Shown: positions 41,577 to 50,237 of the stretch, one piece after another
Layout: each line of letters starts with the position of its first letter
Position numbering within the stretch: the stretch's first letter is position 1
NCBI RefSeq assembly: GCF_004795035.1
Contig: NZ_SSBK01000001.1
Location: 186,001-250,000, forward strand
Direction of reading: 5' to 3'
Length of the DNA stretch: 64,000 nt
From: Streptomyces sp. A0958
GTDB taxonomy: Bacteria > Actinomycetota > Actinomycetes > Streptomycetales > Streptomycetaceae
Notes under the pieces: generated by a model
Told to the model about the DNA's origin: nothing
The model's database searches: none
What the model saw: the letters and a program-made list of their open reading frames with translations, nothing else
Translations under genes and position numbers: made by a program

Positions 41577-43040
41577 TCAGTGGGCCTCCTCGGTGGCGCG
41601 GGAGTCGGTGAGGGTCAGCGCGCCGCCGGCCGCGACCAGGCCGACGACGACCGCCAGCACGGCGTAGGTGATCCGCTCGCCGTGGAAGAAGGACGCCACC
41701 AGGGCGCTGCTCCAGGTGCCCGCGGGCAGCTGCGTGGTGACCAGCGCGGCGATCAGGGTGCCGACCACGGCGGTGCCGATGCTGGTTCCGACCTCCTGGG
41801 CGGTGTCGTTGAGCGCCGTACCGATGGACGTGCGGTTCTCCGGCATCGCGTCGACGAGCGCGATGGCACAGATCGTCATGATGGTGCGCAGCCCGATGGT
41901 CATCAGGACCATGCACGCCGCGATGACGCCGTACCCGTGGTCGACGCCCCAGGACAGGGCGCCCAGCGAGCCGGCCAGGCAGGCCGCGCCGACCAGGCAG
42001 GCGACGCGGTGGCCGAACCTTCCCGCGAGCCACTCGGACAGGGGGGTCGCCGCGATCATGGTCACGATGAGCGGCAGGTTCGCCAGGCCGGCCCGCACGG
42101 GGCTCCACCCGTAGGCGTACTGGAAGTGCAGGATCAGGCCGAACATCACCGCTGCCATCGCGATGGCCGTGCCGATCTGCGCGATGGCGGCGCCCCGGAC
42201 GGTGCCGTTGGCGAAGAGGCGGAGGTCCAGCATGGGCGCCGCGCTGCGGCGCTCGTGCCACACGAACGCGATCCCCGCCGCGAGGGCGCCGAGAACCGAG
42301 GCGAGGGTGCTCACGGAGAGCCAGCCGTGCTCGACACCGCTGGTCAGCGCGTAGCAGGCGAGTCCGATGGCGGTGACGCTCAGGACGGCGCCCGGCAGGT
42401 CGAGCTTGTCCTGCGTCAGGTCCTGCGGCCGGTCCGCGGGGACACCGAGGCGGATGCCGATGGCGGCGATCAGCGCGATCGGGGCGTTGACGAGCAGGAG
42501 CCACTGCCACCGGACGTGCGCGAGGGCGGTGCCGCCCAGCAGCGGGCCGAGGACGAAGCCGGACATGCCGACGACGATCATCAGCGTCATCGCGCGCATC
42601 CGCAGCGCCTTGTCGTCGAACAGCCGGAAGACCAGCGAGTTGGTGATGGGGGCCATCGCGGCGGCGGCGATGCCGAGACCGGCACGCAGCGTGATGAGTT
42701 CCCCGGTGGTGGTGACGGCGACGACGGCCAGGCTCAGCAGACCGAACACCGCCAGGCCGACCAGCAGCACGCGCCGGCGCCCGAGCCGGTCGGCGAGCGA
42801 CCCTGCGGTCAGCAGGAGGCCGCCGAACGTCAGCGAGTACGCGCCCGTGACCCACTGGAGCGCGGTCGTGCCGCTGCCGAGGTCCCGGCCGATGGTGGGC
42901 AGCGCGATCGAGAGAAGCGTGTTGTCGACCATCTCGACGAAGAAGGCCAGGCAGAGCGCGGCCAGGGGTATCCAGGCGGCGCGCAGCGAGGGATACGTAC
43001 GCGGTGGGGTGGGAGCGGAAGTGGTGGCGGTCGTGGCGAT
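41577..43040 (-). CDS. DHA2 family MFS efflux transporter
   Basis: About 487 aa. The membrane part begins WIPLAALCLAFFVEMVDNTLLSIALPTIG and continues LQWVTGAYSLTFGGLLLTAGSLADRLGRRR; about 14 hydrophobic segments follow. The start is uncertain: GAGGAGG stands 6 nt before an ATC codon at 43040. The nearest in-frame ATG (43136) would place the TetR operator inside the gene. It is divergent from a TetR gene and is the likely target. Function: proton-driven drug efflux by family. Confidence 0.87.
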   Translation of the reverse strand: MATTATTSAPTPPRTYPSLRAAWIPLAALCLAFFVEMVDNTLLSIALPTIGRDLGSGTTALQWVTGAYSLTFGGLLLTAGSLADRLGRRRVLLVGLAVFGLLSLAVVAVTTTGELITLRAGLGIAAAAMAPITNSLVFRLFDDKALRMRAMTLMIVVGMSGFVLGPLLGGTALAHVRWQWLLLVNAPIALIAAIGIRLGVPADRPQDLTQDKLDLPGAVLSVTAIGLACYALTSGVEHGWLSVSTLASVLGALAAGIAFVWHERRSAAPMLDLRLFANGTVRGAAIAQIGTAIAMAAVMFGLILHFQYAYGWSPVRAGLANLPLIVTMIAATPLSEWLAGRFGHRVACLVGAACLAGSLGALSWGVDHGYGVIAACMVLMTIGLRTIMTICAIALVDAMPENRTSIGTALNDTAQEVGTSIGTAVVGTLIAALVTTQLPAGTWSSALVASFFHGERITYAVLAVVVGLVAAGGALTLTDSRATEEAH

Positions 43041-43071
43041 GGCGGGCCTCCTCAGGGAACGTCGCCGACTA

Positions 43072-43104
43072 TCGAACGACGTTCTACGATAGAACGCCGT
43101 TCGA
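43072..43104. promoter_or_regulatory. 33-bp palindromic operator with two GAACGnCGTTC units
   Basis: The whole segment is an inverted repeat with one mismatch. Inside it are two copies of GAACGnCGTTC, at 43074-43084 and 43092-43102, 18 bp apart. It lies between the TetR and DHA2 genes. This is the expected design for two TetR dimers bound to one control region. Confidence 0.75.
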
Positions 43105-43134
43105 TGATGAGGCAAGCGTGATTGGATGTGACCC

Positions 43135-43848
43135 ATGACCGGCCCCCGTCCCAGCCCCGCCGACCGCCCGACCCGGGGGCGCCGGCGCGCCTCGCACTCC
43201 ATCGATGCCGTTCTCACCGCAGCGGTGGCCCTGCTCGATGAGGCGGGGGAGCCGGCGCTGACCCTGCGCGCCCTCGCGACCCGGCTCGGCACCGGCGTCG
43301 GCAGCATCTACTGGTACGTCTCGGGCAAGGACGACCTGCTCGAACGCGCCATGGACCACGTGCTCGGCGGGGTCCTGGCGGCCGTCGAGAAACAGGACCG
43401 CAGCGGGGACCCGATCGATGTCCTGCGCGTGATGGCCGTCACCCTGTTCGACGCGATCGTGGACCGGCCGTGGCTGGGCGGGCGCTTCATGCAGGACATC
43501 GGCGCCCAGGGCAACGCGCTGCGGCTCTACGAGAAGCTGGGGCAGCAGACGCTCCGCCTCGACCTCACCCCGCGACAGCGGTTCCACGCCGTCACGGCGA
43601 TCGTGGCCGTCGTGGTCGGCAGCGCGGCCGACCTGGGCCAGGAACCGCCCCAGGAGGTGCTGGACGGCTCGGTGGGCCGCGAGGAGTTCCTGGGCCGCTA
43701 TGCCGCGATGTGGCGTGAGCTCGACACCGAGGAGTACCCGTTCCTGCACGAGATCGTGGACGAGTTCGACGGCCACGACGACAAGGAGCAGTTCCTCGCC
43801 GCCCTGGAACTGACCCTGGCCGGCCTCCGCCGCCAGTCCGGCACCTGA
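43135..43848 (+). CDS. TetR family regulator of the DHA2 transporter
   Basis: 237 aa. N-terminal HTH: SIDAVLTAAVALLDEAGEPALTLRALATRLGTGVGSIYWYVSGKDDLLERAMDHVL. The C-terminal domain (VDRPWLGGRFMQDIGAQG, RQRFHAVTAIVAVVVGSAADLG) is of the TetR_C ligand-binding type. It is divergent from the efflux gene, with the GAACGnCGTTC palindrome directly upstream, so self- and target-repression relieved by a drug is the likely logic. Confidence 0.9.
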   Translation: MTGPRPSPADRPTRGRRRASHSIDAVLTAAVALLDEAGEPALTLRALATRLGTGVGSIYWYVSGKDDLLERAMDHVLGGVLAAVEKQDRSGDPIDVLRVMAVTLFDAIVDRPWLGGRFMQDIGAQGNALRLYEKLGQQTLRLDLTPRQRFHAVTAIVAVVVGSAADLGQEPPQEVLDGSVGREEFLGRYAAMWRELDTEEYPFLHEIVDEFDGHDDKEQFLAALELTLAGLRRQSGT

Positions 43849-43853
43849 GCCGC

Positions 43854-44258
43854 CTACTCCCCGGCCACGAGCTGCGCGGTCACCACGCCGTGCAGCAACT
43901 CCGCGTCCACGAAGTCCCCGTCCTCCGGCGCCCCGCAACGCCAGCTCAGCGGATACGTGTTGCCGTGCGCCGCCGGAATCCCCACGTACTGGTCCCGCGC
44001 GGCCGGCCCGAAGCACTTCGCGCCGGGCGGCCAGTCGAAGTCCTGGCTCGCCCCGGGCTCCAGCAGGAAGTACGTCCACCGCGCCCCCGCGATCTCCCGC
44101 ACCACCGGCCCGGGATCGCCGTCCGTGAGCGTCACCAGATGGTGCACCACCGCCTCACCCCGGACGCCGCGCAGCCGGATGGCGTCGAAGTGGATACCGG
44201 TGAGGTGGAGTTGGAGCCCCGAGGAGGGAACCCATTCGGGGAGATTCTTCTGCGTCAT
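43854..44258 (-). CDS. Conserved hypothetical protein, 134 aa
   Basis: Starts at the ATG at 44258 (44270 is an alternative). It opens TQKNLPEWVPSSGLQLHLTGIHF and contains GPVVREIAGARWTYFLLEPGASQDFDWPPGAKCFG, HGNTYPLSWRCGAPEDGDFVDAELLHGVV. No membrane helix or known domain is recognised. It is divergent from an XRE regulator. Such small proteins are often next to XRE/DUF397 pairs in Streptomyces; function unknown. Confidence 0.7.
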   Translation of the reverse strand: MTQKNLPEWVPSSGLQLHLTGIHFDAIRLRGVRGEAVVHHLVTLTDGDPGPVVREIAGARWTYFLLEPGASQDFDWPPGAKCFGPAARDQYVGIPAAHGNTYPLSWRCGAPEDGDFVDAELLHGVVTAQLVAGE

Positions 44259-44342
44259 GGCAGTAAGCATTCCCGTGCGTGCGTAGCGTGACCAGGAGGA
44301 CACGATCCACATCAGGGCGATGTGAGGAAGGGGCGGTGGTCT

Positions 44343-45158
44343 GTGGGGACGAGCGAAGAGGTGAGCCACGGGCGCAGGCTCGTAGGGGAGTTGATGCGCA
44401 TTCACCGAGTGCAGGCGAGGTTCACGCAGAAGACGGCGTCGGAGAGCCTGCTCGTCTCGGAATCGCTGCTGGGCGCGGTGGAACGCGCGGAACGCATCCC
44501 GTCGCTGGACCTGCTGACGGACGCCGAGGTCCTGTACCGGGCGAACGGGGCGCTGAAGGCGTGCTGCGATCTGGTGGACGAGGAGAAGTACGCGCCGAAG
44601 TTCCTGGACTGGGCCAAGTTGGAGCGCACGGCTCGGGTGATCAGTGCGTACGAGACGATGCTGATCCCCGGTCTGCTCCAGACGGAGGCGTACGCAATGG
44701 CATTGCACCGAGGTCGGGTTCCCGCGTACTCGGAAGGTGAGATCGTCTATCTCGTCGAGGCGAGGCTGGAACGGCAGAGGGTGCTGGAACGCACGCCGCC
44801 TCCGCGCATCGGGTACGTCATCGAGGAATCCGTGCTGGAACGCACGCTGGGTGGCCCGGAGGTTCTCAAGGAGCAGCTGCGGCACATGCTGGACTGCATC
44901 GAGCGGTACAACCACCTGACGGTCCAGGTGATGCCGTCCGCACAGCACACCCACGCGGGGTTGAACGGCCCCATGCAGCTGATGTCCACTGCGGAGGGTC
45001 GTGCGCTGCTGTTCGCAGAGGGGCAGGGCGGCGGTAGGTTGATCTCGAAGCCGGAGCAGGTGAGCGACATGTTCGACCTCTTCGGTATCTTGCGGGCTCA
45101 GGCACACAACCCGTGGCAGTCCGCGGAGATCATCGAGAAGAAGATGGGGCAACTGTGA
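44343..45158 (+). CDS. XRE family regulator with DUF5753 domain
   Basis: 271 aa from the GTG at 44343 (GGAAGGGG 9 nt upstream); a GTG at 44322 is the alternative. The N-terminal HTH is RRLVGELMRIHRVQARFTQKTASESLLVSESLLGAVERAERIPSLDLL. The remainder is DUF5753 (WAKLERTARVISAYETMLIPGLLQTEAYA, ARLERQRVLER, VIEESVLERTLGG, VQVMPSAQHTHAGLNGPM). These regulators pair with DUF397 proteins and are abundant in Streptomyces. The stop overlaps the DUF397 start by 4 bp. Confidence 0.93.
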   Translation: MGTSEEVSHGRRLVGELMRIHRVQARFTQKTASESLLVSESLLGAVERAERIPSLDLLTDAEVLYRANGALKACCDLVDEEKYAPKFLDWAKLERTARVISAYETMLIPGLLQTEAYAMALHRGRVPAYSEGEIVYLVEARLERQRVLERTPPPRIGYVIEESVLERTLGGPEVLKEQLRHMLDCIERYNHLTVQVMPSAQHTHAGLNGPMQLMSTAEGRALLFAEGQGGGRLISKPEQVSDMFDLFGILRAQAHNPWQSAEIIEKKMGQL

Positions 45159-45406
45159 GCTACCACGACGCCGGACTGACCTGGTTCAAGTCCAGCTACA
45201 GCAACGCCGAGGGCGAAGCCTGCATCGAAGTCGCCTACAACTGGCACAAGTCCAGCTACAGCGACTATGAGGACGCGAACTGCGTAGAGGTGGCCACCTG
45301 CCCCCACACCGTCCACGTCCGCGATTCCAAGGTCACCGACGGCCCGACCTTCGCCGTCGCCCCGACCGCCTGGACCGCGTTCCTGGACCACGCGACCGCG
45401 AACTGA
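45155..45406 (+). CDS. DUF397 protein with duplicated N-terminal motif
   Basis: 83 aa from the GTG overlapping the XRE stop. The family motif W-x-KSSYS-...-C-(I/V)EVA occurs twice in tandem: WFKSSYSNAEGEACIEVA and WHKSSYSDYEDANCVEVA. The usual VHVRDSK and AWTAFLDH follow once. Typical members carry the motif once and are about 60-70 aa. It probably acts as the partner or antagonist of the upstream regulator. Confidence 0.92.
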   Translation: MSYHDAGLTWFKSSYSNAEGEACIEVAYNWHKSSYSDYEDANCVEVATCPHTVHVRDSKVTDGPTFAVAPTAWTAFLDHATAN

Positions 45407-45420
45407 CCACCGAGTCCGGG

Positions 45421-45442
45421 GGCGGCCGTTCAGCCGGCCGCC
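45421..45442. terminator. Hairpin between DUF397 and glutaminase genes
   Basis: GGCGGCC...GGCCGCC forms a 7-bp stem with an 8-nt loop between convergent genes, overlapping the last codons of the glutaminase gene. Confidence 0.5.
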
Positions 45443-46461
45443 TTCGCATGGGGCGTGGAGGCGAACAGGTCCATGCCGAGCGCCCCGGACAGGAAGTGGG
45501 CGACGCGCTGGCCGCGGACGCTGTTGCCGGCCTCGTCCAGGCGGGGTGAGAACACGCCGAGCCCGCCCTTGCCGGGGGCGACGGTGATGATGCCGCCGGA
45601 GACGCCGCTCTTGCCGGGCATGCCGACCTCGTACAGCCAGTCGCCACTGCGCTCGTACAGGCCCGCAGTGGCCAGCGCGGAGAGGGTGTCGCGGCAGACT
45701 CCTGCGTCCACGACCTGCTCGCCCGTGAGGGGGCAGACGCCGCCGTTGGCCAGGGTCGCGCCCATGACCGCGAGGTCGCGGGCGGAGACGGTCACGGAGC
45801 ACTGCCGGGTGTAGAGGTCGGTGGTCGCGACGGGGTCCCGGGCGAGGGCGCCGTAGCTGTCCAGCAGGCGGGCGATCGACTCGTTGCGCTGGTTGGTGCC
45901 GGACTCGGAGGTGTAGACGCGCTCGTCCAGCCGGAGTTCCCGGCCCGCGAAGCGGGAGAGGCCGTGGCGGATGAACTCCCAGCGCTCCTCGGGCGACGCG
46001 CCCGGCACCAGGGCCGTGGTGGCCAGGGCTCCCGCGTTGACCATGGGGTTCATCGGGCTGCCGTGATTCAGCTCGACGGCCAGGACCGAGTTGAACGGCA
46101 GGCCCGTGCTGTTGACCCCGATCCGCCGGCGGACGGTGTCGCGGCCGAGTTCGTGGTTGACGAGGGCGAAGACGAACGGCTTGGAGACCGACTGGATCGA
46201 GAACGGGTGGTCCGCGTCGCCGGCCGTGAACACGTTGCCGCTGACGTGGGCGACGGCGATGCCGAACAGTTCGGGATCGACCTCGGCGAGTTCCGGGATG
46301 TAGTCGGGGACCCGCCCTTCGCGGTCCTCCTGGAACCGCCGGCGCACGCCGTCCAGGGCCGCCCGTACGGACTCGGCCGTGGGGAGCCGCCCGGTGGAGA
46401 CGGCCGCTCGCGCGGTGCCGGGGTCCGCGACGTCCCCGGTGTTGTGGATCACGCCGGCCAT
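45430..46461 (-). CDS. glsA: Glutaminase A
   Basis: 343 aa from the ATG at 46461 with AGGAGG 7 nt upstream. The serine-dependent beta-lactamase-like glutaminase motifs are present: FSIQSVSKPFVFAL (SxxK catalytic Ser-Lys), NSTGLPFNSVLAVEL, PMNPMVNAGALATTAL, YTSESGTNQRNESIA and MPGKSGVSGGIITVAPGKGGLGVFSPRLDEAGNS. It converts glutamine to glutamate and ammonia in the cytoplasm. It has no STAS or ankyrin extension. It is monocistronic. Confidence 0.95.
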   Translation of the reverse strand: MAGVIHNTGDVADPGTARAAVSTGRLPTAESVRAALDGVRRRFQEDREGRVPDYIPELAEVDPELFGIAVAHVSGNVFTAGDADHPFSIQSVSKPFVFALVNHELGRDTVRRRIGVNSTGLPFNSVLAVELNHGSPMNPMVNAGALATTALVPGASPEERWEFIRHGLSRFAGRELRLDERVYTSESGTNQRNESIARLLDSYGALARDPVATTDLYTRQCSVTVSARDLAVMGATLANGGVCPLTGEQVVDAGVCRDTLSALATAGLYERSGDWLYEVGMPGKSGVSGGIITVAPGKGGLGVFSPRLDEAGNSVRGQRVAHFLSGALGMDLFASTPHAKAAG

Positions 46462-46613
46462 CCAGTGCCTCCTGATGCCTCGTCCCGGGCGGCGGAACCG
46501 CTCCCGACCACCCACCTGTACCTCCACCGGCCGCCGGGTCCCGCCACGACTTACTGATCCGGCGGGGACAGCCCCCCGATGGCGGACGCCGGGCGTTCTG
46601 GCGCCTTTGACGT

Positions 46614-46632
46614 GCTGCACTTATTGCTGCAC
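46614..46632. promoter_or_regulatory. Direct repeat upstream of toxin-antitoxin operon
   Basis: GCTGCAC-TTATT-GCTGCAC (12-bp period) ends 10 bp before the antitoxin start. TA operons are usually autoregulated through such sites. A TTGACG at 46607 could be the -35. Confidence 0.4.
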
Positions 46633-46642
46633 CATGTGATGC

Positions 46643-46957
46643 ATGGCAACTGTGACCCGCAAAAGCGTCCCCTTGGACGCACTCGTCGAAGAGACACTGA
46701 AGCGTGTCCGGCACAACGACACCCCGGAGAACCGAGCCCTGTGGCAGGTGACGGGCATACACGTGGACGACGACACGTCCGAGGCCGAGGTGCTTCGCGC
46801 GCTGCTGGACGCGGGCCGTCTCGCGGTTCAGGAGAAGGTCATGGAGAACGGCTATGCCGCCCTCGCGGCAGCTCACGACGAGGAGGACCGGGCGTACGAG
46901 GCGGCCGTACGGGCTCGTGGGGCCCGTCGGCGAAGCCGGGTCGGGGCGGGTGAATGA
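46643..46957 (+). CDS. Probable antitoxin of MazEF/PemIK-type pair
   Basis: 104 aa. It opens TRKSVPLDALVEETLKRVRHNDTPENRALWQVTGIHVDDDTSEAEVLRALLDAG, suggestive of a ribbon-helix or short helical DNA-binding segment. Residues 60-104 are an acidic then basic tail (AAHDEEDRAYEAAVRARGARRRSR). The stop overlaps the toxin start by 4 bp, and the gene order fits antitoxin first. There is no clear SD before the ATG. Confidence 0.75.
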   Translation: MATVTRKSVPLDALVEETLKRVRHNDTPENRALWQVTGIHVDDDTSEAEVLRALLDAGRLAVQEKVMENGYAALAAAHDEEDRAYEAAVRARGARRRSRVGAGE

Positions 46958-47271
46958 GCGAGATCGTTCCCATCCGGGGTCGCGTGTATCGCGCCGACCT
47001 CGGAGCAGGTCCCAAGCCCTGGCTTGTGGTCTCGAACAACGCGCGCAACCGGGCGCTCAATGACGTCCTGGTCGTGCGCGTCACCACATCGGTCAAACCT
47101 TCGCTGGCGAGCATTGTCGAGTTGGTGCCCAACGATCCGCTCGTCGGCCGTGTGCTCTGTGATGACCTGGGGCCCATGTACAGAGACGAGATCATGGGAG
47201 ACCTCGGCGCGCTCTCGAACCAGACGATGGTGAAGGTCGCCACGGCCCTCCAACACGTCCTCGCCCTCTGA
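46954..47271 (+). CDS. MazF/PemK-like mRNA interferase toxin
   Basis: 105 aa. PIRGRVYRADLGAGPKPWLVVSNNARNRALNDVLVVRVTTS matches the PemK/MazF fold opening (the usual G-x-(V/I)-x-x-(A/V)-x-x-G...P-x-(V/L)-V-(V/L)-S-N). GRVLCDDLGPMYRDEIMGDLGALSNQTMVKVATALQHVL gives the Asp-rich second half. By family it would cut cellular mRNA when freed from the upstream antitoxin. Confidence 0.85.
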   Translation: MSEIVPIRGRVYRADLGAGPKPWLVVSNNARNRALNDVLVVRVTTSVKPSLASIVELVPNDPLVGRVLCDDLGPMYRDEIMGDLGALSNQTMVKVATALQHVLAL

Positions 47272-47282
47272 GGCCCCACCCC

Positions 47283-47867
47283 TCACACCCCCGGCGCCCC
47301 CCACACCGGAAACCACCGCGACAGGTCCTGCTCCACCCGCAGGTCGTCCCCCAGCGCGGCCCTGACCTGCAACTCCAGCTGGTTGTCGCGCTTCTCGGCG
47401 CCGCCCGCGACCGGGGCGAACGGGTAGAACGTGCCGCGCTTGTAGAGGTAGACCAGCGCGAGCGAACGGTCCCGGTCGTCCCGGAAGGCGACCAGGGAGC
47501 ACAGCAGCTGGGGGCCGAAGCCGCCGTCCTGGAGCAGGGTGTTCACCGCGTGCAGGTCGTTGACCAGGGCGGCCGTGTCCTCGGGCGGCTGGCGGGAGAG
47601 CAGCCAGGTGTAGCCGTAGGTGTCGCGGCTGAACTCCACCGGGATACCGCCGCGCCCGGTGTCCGCGTCGAGCAGTTCGCGTACGTCCTGCTGGACGCGG
47701 GCGAAGGTGGCGCCCTCGACGCCCGCGAAGCACACCGAGCCCAGGCCGGTGGGTGTGAAGCCGGTGGCGGCCTGGAGGGTGAGGGCGGCGGAGGGGACGG
47801 CGAAGAGCTGGTCGAGGTCGGGGCGGACCGGTTTGCTGCGGCCCAGGATCGTGTCGAGCAGGCCCAC
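47283..47867 (-). CDS. pspAB: PspA-associated protein PspAB
   Basis: 194 aa. MGLLDTILGRSKPVRPDLDQLFAVPSAALTLQ, YGYTWLLSRQPPEDTAALVNDLHAVNTLLQDGGFGPQLLCSLVAF and LVYLYKRGTFYPFAP match the actinobacterial PspAB family. It is 9 bp downstream of HtpX, the conserved pairing of this family. It probably acts in the membrane stress response with the phage-shock protein PspA, which is not in the window. Confidence 0.85.
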   Translation of the reverse strand: MGLLDTILGRSKPVRPDLDQLFAVPSAALTLQAATGFTPTGLGSVCFAGVEGATFARVQQDVRELLDADTGRGGIPVEFSRDTYGYTWLLSRQPPEDTAALVNDLHAVNTLLQDGGFGPQLLCSLVAFRDDRDRSLALVYLYKRGTFYPFAPVAGGAEKRDNQLELQVRAALGDDLRVEQDLSRWFPVWGAPGV

Positions 47868-47876
47868 GGGGTCTCC

Positions 47877-48788
47877 TTACGGACGGGACAGGTCGGCCGA
47901 GATGCGGGCCAGCTGGTCGAGGCGCTGTTCCAGGGTCGGGTGCGAGGAGAGCAGCCGGGCGAAGCTCTCCTTGGAGGCGAAGGCCGGGACGAAGTAGAAG
48001 GCGTTGTACGGCTCCGCCTTCCGCAGGTCCTCCGTGGGAATCCGGGCCATCTGGCCGCTCACCTTGGTGAGGGCGGAGGCCAGGGCCGAGGGGCGGCCGG
48101 TGAGGAGGGCGGCCGTGCGGTCGGCGGAGAGTTCGCGGTAGCGGGAGAGCAGGCGGGTGAGCAGGAAGCTGACCGCGTAGACGACCGCGCTGATCAGCGG
48201 GATCAGCATGATCGCGATGCCGATGGGGTCGTTGTTGCGGCTGCCCCGGGAGAAGCCGCCCCACAGGGCGACCCGGGTGATGATGCCGGCGAGGACGCCG
48301 AGGAACGAGGCGATCGTCATGACGGCGACGTCCCGGTGGGCGACGTGCGACATCTCATGGGCGAGGACGCCCTCCAGCTCCTCCGGCTCCAGTCTGCGCA
48401 GCAGACCCGTCGTGGCGCAGACGAGGGCGGTCTTCTCGCTGCGGCCGGTGGCGAACGCGTTCGGCACGTCGCTCTCGGCGATGGCGACCCTCGGTTTGTC
48501 CATATCGGCAAGAGCGCAGATCCGGTCGATCGCGCCGTGCAGTTCGGGCGCCTGCTCGGGGGTGACCTCACGCGCACCCATGCTGAACGCGGCGATCCGG
48601 TCGCTGAACCAGAACTGCGCGATGAACATGCCGCCGGTGATGATCAGGATGATCGGCCAGGCCCCGCGCAGCGCGGCCAGCAGCACGCCCACCAGGACCA
48701 CGTACAGCAGCCCGATCAGGAACATCGTGGTGACCATGCGCGTGGTCAGACCACGGTCCGGCGCATACCGGCTACGGGTTCGGCTCAT
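47877..48788 (-). CDS. htpX: Zinc metalloprotease HtpX (M48 family)
   Basis: 303 aa. Two N-terminal membrane helices (MVTTMFLIGLLYVVLVGVLLAAL, WPIILIITGGMFIAQFWFS) are followed by the zinc site LEGVLAHEMSHVAHRDV (HExxH). A later membrane pair and the third ligand region RYRELSADRTAALLTG complete the M48 layout. It is a membrane quality-control endoprotease and forms an operon with PspAB. CACCTGTC is repeated in the 40 bp upstream of its start. Confidence 0.93.
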   Translation of the reverse strand: MSRTRSRYAPDRGLTTRMVTTMFLIGLLYVVLVGVLLAALRGAWPIILIITGGMFIAQFWFSDRIAAFSMGAREVTPEQAPELHGAIDRICALADMDKPRVAIAESDVPNAFATGRSEKTALVCATTGLLRRLEPEELEGVLAHEMSHVAHRDVAVMTIASFLGVLAGIITRVALWGGFSRGSRNNDPIGIAIMLIPLISAVVYAVSFLLTRLLSRYRELSADRTAALLTGRPSALASALTKVSGQMARIPTEDLRKAEPYNAFYFVPAFASKESFARLLSSHPTLEQRLDQLARISADLSRP

Positions 48789-48981
48789 CGGGTCGACCTC
48801 CAGTCCTCACCTGTCCAGGCTGTCCCACCTGTCTCCCATGGTGCTCCTCACCGGCCGAAAATGGAGGAAACGGGGGCGGACGGGAGATGTGGCCGAAGAC
48901 CGACTGGACCAGATAGGTGCCTGAGGCATCTAGTGAGGGTGATCGGTAAGCAGGACACACCCCCCTCGCTGCGAGGTCCGC

Positions 48982-50211
48982 ATGACAGAGACCCAGTCCG
49001 AGACCCAGCCCGGCACCCAGTCCGAGACCATCGCCTTTCCGCAGGACCGCACCTGTCCCTACCACCCGCCCACCGGCTACCCGAGCGAGAGCCGGGGCCG
49101 GCGCTCCGTGTCCCGTGTCCGGCTCTTCGACGGCCGTACGGTGTGGCTGGTCACCGGGCACGCCGAGGTCCGGGCGCTCCTGGCGGACCCCAGGCTGTCG
49201 TCCGACCGGGCGAACCCGGGGTTCCCCTTCTTCGCGCCGAGGCTGGCCACGCTCGCACAGCGTCGCGTCGAGCTGATCGGCGTCGACGACCCGGAGCACA
49301 ACGCGCAGCGCCGGATGCTGATCCCGAGCTTCACGGTCCGGCGGACGGCGGCGCTGCGGCCGCGCATCCAGGAGACCGTGGACCGGCTGCTCGACGCGAT
49401 GGCCGAGCAGGGCCCGCCGGCCGAGCTGGTGGGCGCCTTCGCGCTGCCGGTGCCGTCCATGGTCATCTGCGCGCTGCTCGGCGTGCCGTACGCGGACCAC
49501 GACTTCTTCGAGGCCCAGTCGCGCAAGCTGCTGCGCGGGCCGGCGCCGTCGGACGTCGTGGCGGCGCGGGAGGAGCTGGACGAGTACTTCCGCGTCCTGA
49601 TCGAACGCAAGCGGCGCGAGCCGGGGGACGGGCTGCTGGACGAGCTGATCGCCAAGCAGCTGGAGACCGGTGCGGTGGAGCGCGACGAGCTGGTGCGGCT
49701 CGCCGAGATCCTGCTCGTGGCCGGCCACGAGACGACCGCGAACATGATCTCGCTCGGCACCTTCACGCTTCTCCAGCACCCGGACCAGCTGGCCCGGCTG
49801 ACGGACGGCGACGGCAGCGGGGTGCCGGCCGCCGTGGAGGAGCTGCTGCGGTTCCTGTCCATCGCGGACGGGCTCTCCCGGGTGGCGGTCGAGGACATCG
49901 AGATCGGCGGGGAGACGCTGCGGGCGGGGGACGGGGTGCTGCTGTCCACCGCCGTGAGCAACCGGGACGCGTCCGTCTACCCGGAGCCGGACGCGCTGGA
50001 CCTCGGACGGGGGGCGCGCAACCACGTGGCCTTCGGCTTCGGTATCCACCAGTGCCTGGGTCAGAACCTCGCCCGCGCCGAACTGGAGATCGCCCTGCCC
50101 GCGCTCTTCCACCGCTTCCCCGGGCTGCGTCTGGCGGTTCCGCCCGAGGAGGTCCCGTTCAAACCGGGCGACACGGTGCAGGGGCTGCTGGAACTGCCGG
50201 TGACCTGGTGA
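48982..50211 (+). CDS. Cytochrome P450 (CYP105-like)
   Basis: 409 aa. P450 motifs in order: I-helix LVAGHETTANM, K-helix EELLRF (ExxR) and heme loop FGFGIHQCLGQNLARAE with Cys ligand. The N-terminal QDRTCPYHPPTGY and LGVPYADHDFFE look like the CYP105 group. It hydroxylates a small organic substrate with electrons from the downstream ferredoxin, whose gene starts 26 bp after its stop. A TGCCT-G-AGGCA palindrome lies about 60 bp upstream of the start. Confidence 0.94.
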   Translation: MTETQSETQPGTQSETIAFPQDRTCPYHPPTGYPSESRGRRSVSRVRLFDGRTVWLVTGHAEVRALLADPRLSSDRANPGFPFFAPRLATLAQRRVELIGVDDPEHNAQRRMLIPSFTVRRTAALRPRIQETVDRLLDAMAEQGPPAELVGAFALPVPSMVICALLGVPYADHDFFEAQSRKLLRGPAPSDVVAAREELDEYFRVLIERKRREPGDGLLDELIAKQLETGAVERDELVRLAEILLVAGHETTANMISLGTFTLLQHPDQLARLTDGDGSGVPAAVEELLRFLSIADGLSRVAVEDIEIGGETLRAGDGVLLSTAVSNRDASVYPEPDALDLGRGARNHVAFGFGIHQCLGQNLARAELEIALPALFHRFPGLRLAVPPEEVPFKPGDTVQGLLELPVTW

Positions 50212-50237
50212 CGGCCGCAACGCGGACGGGAGGAGCG

